Below, piece by piece: positions 53,479 to 64,000 of a stretch of DNA of 64,000 nt. The notes below the pieces were generated by a model. It was not told the origin of the DNA. It saw nothing but the letters and a program-made list of their open reading frames with translations, and did no database searches. The stretch is from positions 1,984,001-2,048,000 of the forward strand of contig CP137324.1 of assembly GCA_033182465.1 (NCBI GenBank), read 5' to 3'. How positions within the stretch are numbered: the first letter of the stretch is position 1; the number at the start of each line of letters is the position of its first letter. Origin of the DNA: Sanghuangporus weigelae (Eukaryota > Basidiomycota > Agaricomycetes > Hymenochaetales > Hymenochaetaceae). Both the position numbers and the translations under genes were made by a program.

Positions 53479-55303
53479 TGTAGTGCGCCGCACTTGCCTG
53501 TACCGGTACGTCGGTACAGGCCCCTCAGTACTCCGTACAGTATACCATCGTGCGGCCACCGCTACACCTCCGCCGCTCCTTAAGACCTTCCAAACCGCCG
53601 CTCCTTGATTCGCGGCTCAACCAATACGTCCGCCGCCTCCCGTCCTTCGAAGACTTCCCAAACCGAGTATGCTTGGCCAGCCGCACTTTCTGATACACGG
53701 GCGCCTGGAACGTTGCAACGGATGTATCGGCTACGGCGGCGGAAAGATATCGAACCGTATAGCCGATGGAATATTCGTCGGCTCCTGTTGATTGGCTTAT
53801 CCGACGTCGGGTAGTGGTTTTACAAGGTCCCAGGTACCACATTTCATGTTCATACTATGCTGCTTCGTGCGCCGAGTCCGATTGTCGGACGCGGCGGCCA
53901 CTCGCGTATTCCCCTTTTAGTATTATTGCCTCCCCTGACGTTTCATATTCGTGTGGTGCGACCACTTAGCGATCCGAGCGTGCCCGATGATGATGCGCCG
54001 CGCCAATCACCGCCAGCCCGATCAGCGCGCGCCCGTGTCTTGGCAGCTTCGCGGCGCGCCCCGATCTTCGGGTCCGCACCGATTGCGCGCCTGTGACGCG
54101 CCGTCACTGTCGCCGCCTCTGTGACGCTCTTCCCCAGCATTCCCCAGTATATATAGACCTCATGTATGTAGTGTTCAGAAGCAGTAGTTCAGAATAGATC
54201 TTAGTGCACTCCTCTCGTCTCTATTAGCCCTTTTGCTCTCTATCGCCTCCGCCGAAGATCGTGTGCCGACACAAGACGCCGCCCCCGTTTAAGGGAACAA
54301 CAGGGGCACGTGCCCACTCGCCACTGCGCAAGTGATCGGCAGAGCTATCCCCGGTCCTGGGAATCGGCAGCGCCATCCCCCTTTTGACAATCGGCGACAC
54401 CGTCGCTCTCCTGGTAATCGGCGGTACCGTCGCTCTACTAGTAATCGCCGCCGCTCGCAGGACTCGACAGCGCCGTCACTCTACTGCTTATTCGCGACGC
54501 CGACATCTTGACTTGTCGGCGGCTCTGTCTCGTACATTATCGGCGGCGTCCCCTTTATACGCGGATCATACCATAGCCCTTACGATTGAGCTCTCCCCAC
54601 GACTGAGCGCGCATCCCGATCGGCAGCAGTGCTTCCGGGTCAAATTGTCCCCCACGGCACCAAGCTGTCCAGGAGGTCTAGCCACGAGTTGGATCCCTTC
54701 TTACCTCTCCGATCTTTGACACTGCCGACGCCTCTCTGTGGTCGAACGCCGTCACCTTCGCCGCTGCTTAAGAGGGTCTGATAGTCTACAGCGGCACCGT
54801 GGGAACGATCGTGAGTTGCATGACCGTTGCCTATCACCAATTATTAGACCTTTCCTTAAACTCTTCCAATACTTACCGACAATTAAGATCACTTATCTAC
54901 AAAGGAGAGGGGCGCATATAAATGGTTAAGGGACACATAAAGCAGAAAGAAACAATACTAAGCATGGTCAGAATGAGAGCATAAAGAAATAAAAGGGACG
55001 CATATAGAAAAGCGAGATCATAAGCGAAGCCTTCGGAACCGGGTGTCTTTGAGTGGAACGAGTCGGAACTTGGGGAAAGGACTTGGAAAGACCTCAGCTA
55101 GCCTTACAGGGCAAATCTGCAATGTTTTAAATGGGAGAGGGACTGTGGATGATGCTGCAGGGTCAAATCTCTTTGTCAGGAGTACGGATCTGGGATCCGG
55201 AGACTTGTGATTGATGCGTGTAGGATCGTTGCGTGGTTCTTCCGCCGTGTCTGATATAATGGCCGATCACGAAACGGTGCACGTGCTATTTAGACTATGG
55301 CGT
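53479..55303 (+). repeat. LTR-like repeat fragment, family unknown
   Basis: Begins TGTAGTGCGCCGCAC, echoing the starts at 55304 and 58363, and has a hairpin-forming pair cctgtaccg...cggtacagg at about 53496-53519. A TATA box (tatatata, 54149-54156) and a pyrimidine-rich transcript-like start (ctcctctcgtctctatt) follow. Four degenerate 27-28-bp units lie at about 54335-54442. No coding region. Probably a decayed LTR or non-autonomous LTR element. Confidence 0.4.
54335..54442 (+). repeat. Degenerate 27-bp tandem repeat
   Basis: Units start near 54335, 54362, 54389 and 54416, each opening with (a/g)atcggc and containing a '(c/g)ccgtcgctct'-like core. The last two full units are most alike. Confidence 0.65.
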
Positions 55304-56488
55304 TGTAGCGCACTGGCTCCTCCTGTGCCAGTACACTCATACTATGGCTCCCTCTTACTGCAGATACCATATCCCAGCACTGCCGACACCTGAGAGTGTG
55401 AGGGCACACTCCTATTGCACTCGGGACATCATTTGAGCACGTATCCATTGATTCCAGCACATGTACTGTACTGCGGCGCCCTCCTATGACCCAAATCGAT
55501 CCGCCGATGGCTCCCCAACACTCAGACAGGTCCGCCGACAGCTCCTACCCAGCACCAGGCACTATAGGACACATCCCTCAGTGACTACGTGCCGCCGATC
55601 TTATGATTTACCATACGTACAGCCGTGCGGCGACTCTGGATACCTCCGAGTCGGCCCCCCTTGGCGCCGATCAATGCGGCGGACACTCAGACATCCTCAG
55701 GTACTCTCGCTGACGCCTCCTACAGCTTACCAAGCAGTCCCCCATTGTCTAGGGAGCTATATATTGTCATATGTGCTTACATGCCTCATTACGATGTATC
55801 TGCCACCAGTCCGGCAGTCCCCCACAGCACTGCCGCTCTGGCCACTCATATTAGTCACTAGGGATCGCCCACACTCTGTATTGAGTGCCGCCGATGCATC
55901 GGACACCTCAGGGACATCGGCTGATGCGCCCTTTGTCTCATATACGCGATATCAGCCTCCGATCATCGGTTCCGATGTTTCCCGACTTCCCCCCAACGCG
56001 GCGGCCCCCATTAGACCATGTATGGAAGGTAGGCATGTGGTACATCGGCGTGCCAAGCCACCGACTCGCGCTGCCAAGCCCAACTCCGCTGGCGCCCGTA
56101 TTATTGCAGATACTCGATATTCCATGCTATTGGACGCCCCCCTCACGTTGCCGCTCTCAGATTTCACCTGGGCGCTCCGGCAGCGGCCCTTGGCGACCCA
56201 GATGACTCAGGAGATGTTGTCAGACAGTAGGATGTGTCGGCGACAGCAGTAGAGTATATATAGAGCTTATACTAGCTTGTAGACGACAGGATTCCAAGCC
56301 TAGCAAGGATTCCAAGAGCATGTACCAGACCGAGCGCCAGAGTTCGAGATATCCCTCACTCTGAGTCTCCCCTCATGTACTGAGCCTCCCCCTTGACTAT
56401 ATACTATCCTTGACATCTCCTCTTGTTTGACTCCACATTCTACTTGCCTTCGCCGCCTCCGGTACACCTCTGCCGCTCTGACGTTCAG
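55304..56488 (+). repeat. Repeat family R, copy 1 (about 1.2 kb, LTR-like)
   Basis: Starts TGTAGCGCACTGGC, has a palindromic start (cactggc...gccagtac) and a TATA box near 56255. It aligns by eye with 58363-58432 plus 59947-60810, roughly 90 percent alike, with many C/T and G/A differences. Non-coding; open frames shift with small indels. Likely an LTR or non-autonomous element. Confidence 0.6.
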
Positions 56489-56492
56489 TGAT

Positions 56493-56860
56493 CCGGCGCC
56501 CCTCTATTCGACGTCGGCGGCCATCCGACGACCCAGGCATCTCATCAGACTCCCCTTCTGCGTCCTTTCCAGCCTTTCACTCCAGTTTATCCCATATATT
56601 GATCCTATACGGTCTTTTCCTTTCATCTATTGCGTTTACGCTACTGCGGCAGATTCCTGCAGCCTCCCCCTCAGTCCGGCACCCCTCTATTCGACGTCGG
56701 CGGCCATCCGACAACCCAGGCATCCTATCAGACGACCCAGCGGCGCCTTCTCCAGCCACTCACTCCATTTTATCCTTTATATTCATCTTATACACTTCAT
56801 ACCTTCCTGTGGCCGAGTTTATACCACATCGGCAGCCCCCTGTGATCCCCCCTCTCAAGC
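56493..56860 (+). repeat. 183-bp tandem duplication
   Basis: A block beginning ccggcgcccctctattcgac at 56493 recurs at 56676 (ccggcacccctctattcgac), followed in both by 'gtcggcggccatccgac'. The two units are diverged but clearly related along most of their length. Confidence 0.75.
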
Positions 56861-58362
56861 GGCGGTCCTGTTATCCTATTCCCTTTATCCAGCGGCATCC
56901 CTAGACCCATCCATTACGTCTCCGACGGTTCCTGGCACCTGCCGGGTAGTAGGTCTTTGAGAGTCTGATAGCGTCGGCATCCCATTTTTGGAGGTTCCTT
57001 CATACATTCAGCACCCTTAGTAGGACGGACATCTGTAGCACCTTCAGATACGACACCGCCGACCGACAGCGTTCTTGCTAAGTCCACTCGCTCCAGCAAA
57101 ACCAGTTGGAACCGGGCAAAACCAGTCGGAACACTGCGGAACTCGTCATAACGACTTTGTACGCTCCCAAGCTTTAGTCTTACTCTTCACCAATTGGTAC
57201 ATCCATTCGATCACTCCATCCGGTTTGTTCACCGACTTGGGTGCGCGGTTCGGAGGACCCTTCCTGGACAGTTTTCATGTTGTTTCACAGTTCCTTGCAG
57301 TCCGTCTGACCCTTATCACATCAGTTTCACACTCCTTGCTATGATTTCATCCTGTTTCACAGTTTTCTGTAGTCCACTAGACTTCTGTCTTGTCAGTTTC
57401 ACGCTCTTTGTTGTGGTTTTATTACGTTTCACCTCATGTCTTGTCATGATCCTACCCCAGTCCCAGATCAGTCATTTTGTACATGTTTTGGACCCCCATA
57501 GTCTATAAAACCCGTCCAGATGTCATAGTTTTCAGATAGCGAATACTAGAGATCTGTTCAGCACATGCATCTTCTGTTCCAAAGACTCTCAGACTGTCCC
57601 GACCGACTCTGTCATTCATAGAAAGCCGCAGTACCCACCTTGGGTGTCTCATCTTCTTTGTCTAGACTAGTCCGGACGTCCCGGGGGTGACTCGGATACT
57701 CTCAGCTTGTCTTCTTTCTTTGTCGACTCATCTCTGAGGTGATCAAGTCGCCGAAGTATTCACTCGGTTCACCGCAGCACGTCCGGATTGGTCTCCCTAG
57801 ATGACCATTGAGTATCACATCTTGCCTACGTGTATTTGCTCCCCCTTTTCTTCCCTTTTTAGATAGTTTACACTGACCATTCCGGCCAGAGGTATCCCGA
57901 CTATCCACGGTTCCCACAGAGTAGGCTGGAGTCTCGGTCTATCTTAGGGGAGCCTTCCGGATCACCCCTCTTTATTAGGTTTCCCCGATTCGTTCTCGCT
58001 CGCTCCCTATAGGATCGAACGCCCTAGCCTGCTAGGATCGCACCTACAGACCTAGTCTGATCGTCCACCCACCCTATCGATCATACATCGCGAGGCAGTG
58101 ACATCTTCAACAAAAGTCCACTTGCTAGCTCCGACAACATTCCGGGCTGGCCATTCAACGAACAGGTCATTGCCATGAAATGTGTAGGGACCCACGGGGA
58201 CCATGCCGAAGATCAAAAGGCAAAACATAGATTATTGGGCGAATGGAAGCACAAACTTACCATGCGCGGACTTGGCGCGCAGTACCTTTGCTCCAAGTCT
58301 GATGAGGAGTGAGAGATGCTCATTGCATCAGCAAGAGCGTCTTATATTTCTCAGACAGGCGG
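56861..58362. other. Repeat-like non-coding stretch
   Basis: GC-rich left part, then two diverged units of about 75 bp (57280-57430) sharing 'gtttcacagtt' and 'agtttcac'. A TATA-like ctataaaac near 57504 is followed by an LTR-like start region. No gene recognised. Confidence 0.35.
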
Positions 58363-58432
58363 TGTAGTGCACTGGCCCCTCCTGTGCCAGTACACTCATA
58401 CTATGACTCCCTCCCACTACAGATACCATATC

Positions 58433-59946
58433 TGAAAGGATCCGTTCAAAAACTCGCATCAGGATCGACGCAATCAACAGATCTACACGATCAGCTTTCC
58501 AAACGCGACCGGTAACCAAGTCAGCTATCACGGGCCCAAGCGATCGAGCGGCCTAGGCAACAGTAACCCGTTACCACCCGAGCGCTAGAAGCACCGAAGC
58601 GGATACGTAATCCCGCTAACAGCTAACACCGCCGACCGCCTATTACCGCGGACTACCACTCTAACGCCGCCGACCAAGCAACCAGAGCGACCTCGATCAA
58701 AAGAAGCGATCAAACTTCTTAGAAGTCCAGAAGTACAACTACTAAAGCCTAAACGCTAAAAGGCTAAAGGCTAATAAGGTTTATGGAGACCTCACTGGCA
58801 TTTCAGCACTGTCAAGTCTGTGCACGAGTTTACATGGTCCTTTATGAAGTATACTACATAGTATGCACGGCAACAGTTGGTACGCATGACTGTCACATCA
58901 AAACCGAGCGACACCTTCAAGATACAATGCATTCCAATCCACCAAACCCAATAGTACCCAAGAAACGAGAGGAACTCACAATCACAACTCGAACCCCTCG
59001 AACTGCGAACCCGATAACTTGGAGAATGATTGGATGGTATAGACCGGAGTTGCACACACCATGTCCAGCATCTACAATACAAGCAAACCTTTATTTACCG
59101 AGAGATGCGAACCTGGAGACCAAGCAATTGCAACTCCTTATACAACGAAGGATATGGCATTACATTCGAGACATACGATATGAAGGCAAAGCATGGCTAG
59201 TCACCAGAACCCAGCAGAACCCGCCAGCAGAGCTTATGCAGTTCATGATATGCCTTGGACCATACTCTACACCGACCCGGCACCTCAACACTGACGTGCG
59301 AGTTATGCTTACCCTCGCTGGACCTCGAGATGAATTCCGAAGAATCACATACCGAGCAGCCTACATCACTCCAAGAGCAAAGATGCCACTCAATGACGGC
59401 AATGACATCGTTATGGAGTACTGACAGTGGAGTATTCCACATCGGAACACCACCTCTATTGTCTCAGTCAGCAACTCCACAAGAATACTGTCATAGTGGA
59501 GACGATCTTACAAAGATTGGAGCAAAGTGGAGCGAAGCGCAGCAGGATGACAAAGGAACAGATGTAAAGGTGGAGAAAAGTGGAGTAAGGTGGAGACAGG
59601 ATGAGTAAGAAATAGGACGGAAAATGGAATATCTGGGAGCATAAATAGTTGTAGGATTAGGCCCTCATTTCCCCCATCTTTCGATCCTCTTAACACACTG
59701 GTGTAAAGCTTGCCCTACAGCGAGCTATTACTGTGTGCTTTGTACTATTACGCCTCTTGGAAATCCCAATCTGCTTTACTATCACCTCGTATCTGAAAGC
59801 ATCCATAACTCGGACCGTGACTAAGAAGGCTAGTAAGGGACCGCGTGGTACAGCCAGACGTGGGTAGATAAGATCACCTCTGCACAACACACCGCTGCTT
59901 AGGCAAAAGGATCGAACCGGTGTAATCCCGGGCCTACTCCCTAACA
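58433..59946 (+). repeat. Solo LTR of family B (about 1514 bp)
   Basis: Full-length LTR, plus orientation, TGAAAGGATCC...CTCCCTAACA, with no internal element sequence on either side. It is visibly more diverged than the other three copies, many changes being CG to CA or TG, so it is older. It lacks a matching 5-bp target duplication (atatc left, catac right). It keeps the full ORF-L. Confidence 0.88.
58783..59424 (+). CDS. ORF-L copy in the solo LTR
   Basis: The 213-codon ORF is intact here even though the LTR is the oldest copy and the rest of its element is gone. It differs from the 61564 copy at six residues. By eye I count about 21 base differences, roughly two thirds silent, more silent than expected for drifting non-coding DNA. 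Confidence 0.5.
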   Translation: METSLAFQHCQVCARVYMVLYEVYYIVCTATVGTHDCHIKTERHLQDTMHSNPPNPIVPKKREELTITTRTPRTANPITWRMIGWYRPELHTPCPASTIQANLYLPRDANLETKQLQLLIQRRIWHYIRDIRYEGKAWLVTRTQQNPPAELMQFMICLGPYSTPTRHLNTDVRVMLTLAGPRDEFRRITYRAAYITPRAKMPLNDGNDIVMEY

Positions 59947-60810
59947 CATACAGCTTTGCGGCGACTCTAGATGCCTCCGAGTCGGCCCCCCATGGTGCCA
60001 ATCGATGCGGTGGACACTCAGACATCCTCAGGTACCTTCGCCGATGCCTCCTACAGCTTACCAAGCAGTCCCCCATTGCCTAGGGAGCTATATATTGTCA
60101 TATGTGCTTACATGCCTAGTTACGACATATCTGGCACCGATCCAGCAGTCCCCCGCAGCACTGCCGCTCCAGCCACTCATATTAGTCACTAGGGATCGCC
60201 CACACTCTGTATTGAGTGCCGCCGACACATCGGACACCTCAGGGACATTGACTGATGCGCCCCTTGTCTTATATACACGATATTAGCCTCCAACCATCGG
60301 CTCTGACATTTCCCGACTTCCCCCCGATGCGGCGGCCCCCATTAGACCATGTATGGAAGGTAGGCATGTGGTACATTGGCGTGCCAAGCCCCCGACTCGC
60401 GCCGCTGAGCCCAACTCCGCTGGCGCCTGTATTATTGCAGATACTCGATATTTCATGCTATTGGATGCCCCCCTCACATTGCCACTCTCAGATTTCACCT
60501 GGGTGCTCCGGCAGCGGCCCTTGGTGACCCAGATGACTCAGGAGATGTTGTCAGACAGTAGGACATGTCAGCGACAGCAGCAGAGTATATATAGAGCTTA
60601 TATTAGGTTGGTAGACAGAAGAGACGATCATCTAAGAGAGCATGTACCAGACTGAGCGCCGGAATTCGAGATATCCCTCACTCTGAGTCTCCCCTCATGT
60701 ACTGAGCCTCCCCCTTGACTATATATTATCCTTGACACCTCCTCTTGCTTGATTCATCATTCTACCTGCCTTCGCCGCCTCTGATACGCCTCGGCCGCTC
60801 TGATATTCAG

Positions 60811-61213
60811 CGTAGGGCTCCGCACGTATCCGTACTTTACGGGTACAGGCCGCATCATATACAGATACGACCATGTCCGTACTACTCTCTGGGAGGGGAA
60901 TATATGGGCCGTATATGTGCGGCCGTGTCCGTCCCACAACTTGCCAGAAATTGACATATACGCCGTATACGCCGTATCCGGAGACTACCTATCACTCGGT
61001 AAGTCCAACAAGGAAATCACATAAAATCACAGAGTATTTTATCCGGTGCTCATTCATTTCACCCTTATCTAGGCAAAAGGTCCAAATCAAGCATTTCTCG
61101 GACCAATTCAGGCCTTGCTAGGGTCCGACAACAGTTTTCTCATGGTATTAGGTAAATGATTTCTTATCTAATCTCTTTTCAAAATCACTAGTACTTACTA
61201 ACCGGTCTCGAAG
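60811..61213. other. Palindrome-rich stretch left of element C
   Basis: Contains short inverted motifs (cgtatccgtactttacgggtac; ggccgtatatgtgcggccg; tacgccgtatacgccgtatcc) near 60815-60980. No gene seen. The last five bases before element C are CGAAG. Confidence 0.4.
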
Positions 61214-62725
61214 TGAAAGGATCCGCTCAAAAACTCGCATCAGGATCGACACGATCAACAGATCTACACAATCAGCTTTCCAAACGCGACCGGTAACCAA
61301 GCCAGCTATCAAAGGCCCAAGCAATCGAGCGGCCTAGGCAACAGTAACCCGTTACCACCCGAGCGCTAGAAGCACCGAAGCGGATACGTAATCCCGCTAA
61401 CAGCTAACACCGCCGACCGCCTATTACCGCGGACTACCACTCTAACGCCGCCGACCAAGCAACCAGAGCGACCTCGATCAAAAGAAGCGATCAAACTTCT
61501 TAGAAGTCCAGAAGCACAACTACTAAAGCCTAAACGCTAAAAGGCTAAAGGCTAATAAGGTTTATGGAGACCTCACTGGCATTTCAGCACTGTCAAGTCT
61601 GTGCACGAGTTTACATGGTCCTTTATGAAGTATACTACTTAGTATGCACGGCAACGGTTGGTACGCGTGACTGTCACATCGAAACCGAGCGACACCTTCA
61701 GGATACAATGCATTCCAATCCACCAAGCCCAATAGTACCCAAGAAACGAGAGGAACTCACGATCACAACTCGGACCCCTCGAACTGCGAACCCGATAACT
61801 TGGAGAATGATTGGATGGTATAGACCGGAGTTGCACACACCATGTCCAGCATCTACGATACAGGCAAACCTTTATTTACCGAGAGATGCGAACCTGGAAA
61901 CCAAGCAATTACAACTCCTTATACAACGAAGGATATGGCGCTACATTCGAGATATACGATACGAAGGCAAAGCATGGCTAGTCACCAGAACCCAGCAGAA
62001 CCCACCAGCAGAGCTTATGCAGTTCATGATATGCCTTGGACCATACTCTACACCGACCCGACACCTTAACACTGACGTGCGAGTTATGCTTACCCTCGCT
62101 GGGCCTCGAGATGAATTCCGAAGAATCACATACCGAGCAGCCTACATCGCTCCAAGAGCAAAGATGCCACTCAATGACGGCAATGACATCGTTATGGAGT
62201 ACTGACAGTGGAGCATTCCATATCGGAGCACCACCTCTATTGTCTCAGTCAGCAACTCCAAAGAATTCTGTCATAGTGGAGACGACCTTACAAAGATTGG
62301 AGCAAAGTGGAGCGAAGCGCAGCAGGATGACAAAGGAACAGATGTAATGGTGGAGGAAAGTGGAGTAAAGTGGAGACAGGATGAGTAAGAAATAGGACGG
62401 AAAATGGAATATCTGGGAGCATAAATAGTTGTAGGATTAGGCCCTCATTTCCCCATCTTTCGATCCTCTTAACACACTGGTGTAAAGCTTGCCCTACAGC
62501 GAGCTATTACTGTGTGCTTTGTACTATCACGCCTCTTGGAAATCCCAATCTGCTTTACTATTACCTCGTATCTGAAAACATCCATAACTCGGACCGCGAC
62601 TAGGAAGGCTAGTAAGGGACCGCGTGGTACAGCCAGACGTGGGTAGATAAGATCACCTCTGCACAACACACCGCTGCTTAGGCAAAAGGATTGAACCGGT
62701 GTAACCCCGGGCCTACTCCCTAACA
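61214..62725 (+). repeat. 5' LTR of element C (1512 bp)
   Basis: Same length and ends as the LTRs of element B. TATA-like cataaata at 62420-62427, about 1.2 kb into the LTR and downstream of ORF-L, suggests that ORF-L lies in U3. Confidence 0.93.
61564..62205 (+). CDS. ORF-L copy in the 5' LTR of element C
   Basis: 213-codon ORF, the same protein as at 38628 as far as I can tell. It lies at positions 351-992 of the LTR in the sense direction. Confidence 0.55.
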   Translation: METSLAFQHCQVCARVYMVLYEVYYLVCTATVGTRDCHIETERHLQDTMHSNPPSPIVPKKREELTITTRTPRTANPITWRMIGWYRPELHTPCPASTIQANLYLPRDANLETKQLQLLIQRRIWRYIRDIRYEGKAWLVTRTQQNPPAELMQFMICLGPYSTPTRHLNTDVRVMLTLAGPRDEFRRITYRAAYIAPRAKMPLNDGNDIVMEY

Positions 62726-62786
62726 TTGGATCGAAAGATCACTCGCTAGTTTTACCACCACCTCTCACGGGCAAGGTTCTTGGCTA

Positions 62787-63128
62787 GTGTTTTATCGAGG
62801 CGAGGACCGTCGACCTCAAGTCCCTATCGACGTCACTAGTTTCGAGACTAGTACCCATATCGAATCCTCAGGACAAGTGCACATCCTGGAGAACGACAAA
62901 CCCGATTCACTTAAATCACATATCTACTATCATAACCCCTACAACGACGAAGTGTACCTAATAGCAAAGGCATCTGGTAGCCCTGCAGTTGGGAGCACGC
63001 AAACAACAACCACGAAAGTAGCAGCAGTCCCTTCCACTATTGCTACATTCGACGAGAAAGGAACTACTTGGTTAACAGCACCAAGGAACAATAACCCTGA
63101 AGCATCAGGCGAGAAACGAAGTTCATGA
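62787..63128 (+). CDS. ORF-A of element C
   Basis: 113 codons, the same protein as ORF-A of element B (48500-48841) as far as I can tell. Its stop overlaps the ORF-B start as ATGA at 63125-63128. Confidence 0.5.
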   Translation: MFYRGEDRRPQVPIDVTSFETSTHIESSGQVHILENDKPDSLKSHIYYHNPYNDEVYLIAKASGSPAVGSTQTTTTKVAAVPSTIATFDEKGTTWLTAPRNNNPEASGEKRSS

Positions 63129-64000
63129 ACCGATCAGGAAACACCAACAACAGAAGTAACGGTCATCGAACGAACGAACGGGCGAACGATAATCAAACGA
63201 GGTTCACACCTAGATCCCTCGACGAACGAGTTCAACACATCACCAACAGACTACGTAGTCTGGAAAGCGATCACGACATACTATACGCGACAACGAACCA
63301 CAGCATATTGTATCCACCAGTGATCAGAAGGCTACAAGAAAGGGTTGAAAGACTGGAAGAACGAACTGCAAACACGGGGCAGTCAAACAGTCTACCAACC
63401 GGAGCATACGCGACAGCAGTAGGAGATCGATTCGAAGCACTCGAAACAACTACTCGAAGAATTGGAGCACAGGTAGCAGCTCTAGAGAGATATACTCTGG
63501 AATTGGATCGAGCAGCAGGGGCACTCAATCAACGGGTCATAGACGGAAACGGAGTACTTGACCGAGAGCTCAACGCTATCCGGAACAGGATTACTGCTCA
63601 GGAACAACAACTACAAACGATTGAGACGAGAGTCGGAGAGCTTAACAGGACAGCTCTAGATCAACCAAGGATTGTTCAAGACATCCATAACCTGCGAGAA
63701 GCCCTACTCCAACTAGGACAAACAATCGAGTCGAGTCAACGCACCTACGCAGCTATACTCACATCGGTACAGACAACCGAAACTACCTCAAGGAATATAC
63801 TCGAACACGCTCAACGAATCCGAGAAGTAGCTCAGGCAGCACAACGCTGGGAATACTTTCTACCAAGAGAGAGAGCCCAACAGGAACAGAGTTCTGACGA
63901 ATCAGTGTCCTCAGACGAAGAAGCATCACGAAGGCCATTCTTACTCAGAACCCCACCTCGAACGGTTATCATCCAAGTACCAACAGTACCTGCAGTACCA
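63125..64000 (+). CDS. ORF-B of element C, partial at window edge
   Basis: Coiled-coil ORF matching ORF-B of element B (47469-48503), open to base 64000, with a few substitutions (for example DN for EN after NERA). It continues beyond the window. Confidence 0.55.
   Translation, partial: MNRSGNTNNRSNGHRTNERANDNQTRFTPRSLDERVQHITNRLRSLESDHDILYATTNHSILYPPVIRRLQERVERLEERTANTGQSNSLPTGAYATAVGDRFEALETTTRRIGAQVAALERYTLELDRAAGALNQRVIDGNGVLDRELNAIRNRITAQEQQLQTIETRVGELNRTALDQPRIVQDIHNLREALLQLGQTIESSQRTYAAILTSVQTTETTSRNILEHAQRIREVAQAAQRWEYFLPRERAQQEQSSDESVSSDEEASRRPFLLRTPPRTVIIQVPTVPAVP

Larger units (their letters stand above)
58363..60810 (+). repeat. Repeat family R, copy 2, interrupted by a solo LTR
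   Basis: 58363-58432 matches the start of copy 1 (55304-55373), and 59947-60810 matches 55616-56488. Between them lies a family B solo LTR. The 242 bp corresponding to 55374-55615 are missing. Beyond 60810 the two copies diverge abruptly. Confidence 0.7.
61214..64000 (+). mobile_element. Element C: second family B chromovirus, 5' part, runs off the window
   Basis: A 1512-bp 5' LTR (61214-62725) is followed by the same TTGGATCGAAAGATC segment as in element B, then ORF-A (62787-63128) and the start of ORF-B (from 63125, open to the window edge). Near-identical to element B in the shared part but in the opposite orientation, so the two are independent insertions. No breaks are seen in the visible part. 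Gag, pol and the 3' LTR lie beyond 64000. Confidence 0.92.

Noticed and set aside
55461-56252. 263-codon ORF in repeat family R copy 1
   Set aside because: Pro/Thr/Arg-rich, several frames open at once, and the frame is not kept in copy 2.
1-64000. CRISPR arrays, rRNA or tRNA genes
   Set aside because: No regular spaced repeats, rRNA signatures or cloverleaf-like sequences noticed; CRISPR would not be expected in a fungal genome.

Overview
The window looks like nuclear DNA of a filamentous basidiomycete, most likely an Agaricomycete. Host genes carry many short introns (about 44-70 bp, GT...AG). Typical fungal families are present: FunK1 protein kinases, a GT15 mannosyltransferase, a Bqt4-like KilA-N/APSES protein, and Ser/Thr-rich secreted proteins with a hydrophobic C-terminal tail. 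The mobile DNA is mostly Ty3/gypsy chromoviruses. I could not name the species.

Layout. 1-7382: 3' part of a broken Ty3/gypsy chromovirus (element A) ending in a 253-bp LTR. 7383-11690: duplicate 1 of a host segment, holding the first part of a MED7 gene (cut by the LTR of element A) and a divergent FunK1 kinase. 12506-13241: small secreted protein. 13971-18990: duplicate 2, with a complete MED7 and a second FunK1 kinase. 19101-37006 is a gene-dense host block: secreted protein, Bqt4-like protein (-), Wss1-type DNA-protein crosslink protease (-), 6-phosphofructokinase (+), MINDY deubiquitinase (-), a third secreted protein (+), an orphan protein (-) and a GT15 mannosyltransferase (+). 38108-50414: a very young, apparently whole 12.3-kb chromovirus (element B, minus strand) with 1512-bp LTRs and a GCTGA target duplication. 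50415-58432: gene-poor and repeat-rich, apart from one coiled-coil ORF. 58433-59946: solo LTR of family B, sitting inside another repeat. 61214-64000: 5' end of a second family B element (element C, plus strand), leaving the window.

How parts relate. Each FunK1 kinase is transcribed head-to-head with MED7 (Mediator middle module), so they probably share a promoter region. Duplicate 1 has lost the rest of its MED7 to the retrotransposon, so duplicate 2 carries the only complete copy seen here. WSS1 and PFK are also divergent, 213 bp apart. The three secreted-protein paralogs share one exon plan.

The strongest candidate for something undescribed is family B. Besides gag and pol (protease, RT, RNase H, integrase, chromodomain) it carries a 213-codon ORF inside the LTR, intact in all four LTR copies seen; two ORFs upstream of or overlapping gag; a 358-codon ORF after pol; and an antisense, intron-bearing small gene for a predicted membrane-anchored protein next to the 3' LTR. 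All exon models were derived by eye from splice signals, reading frame and family resemblance; no search was run.
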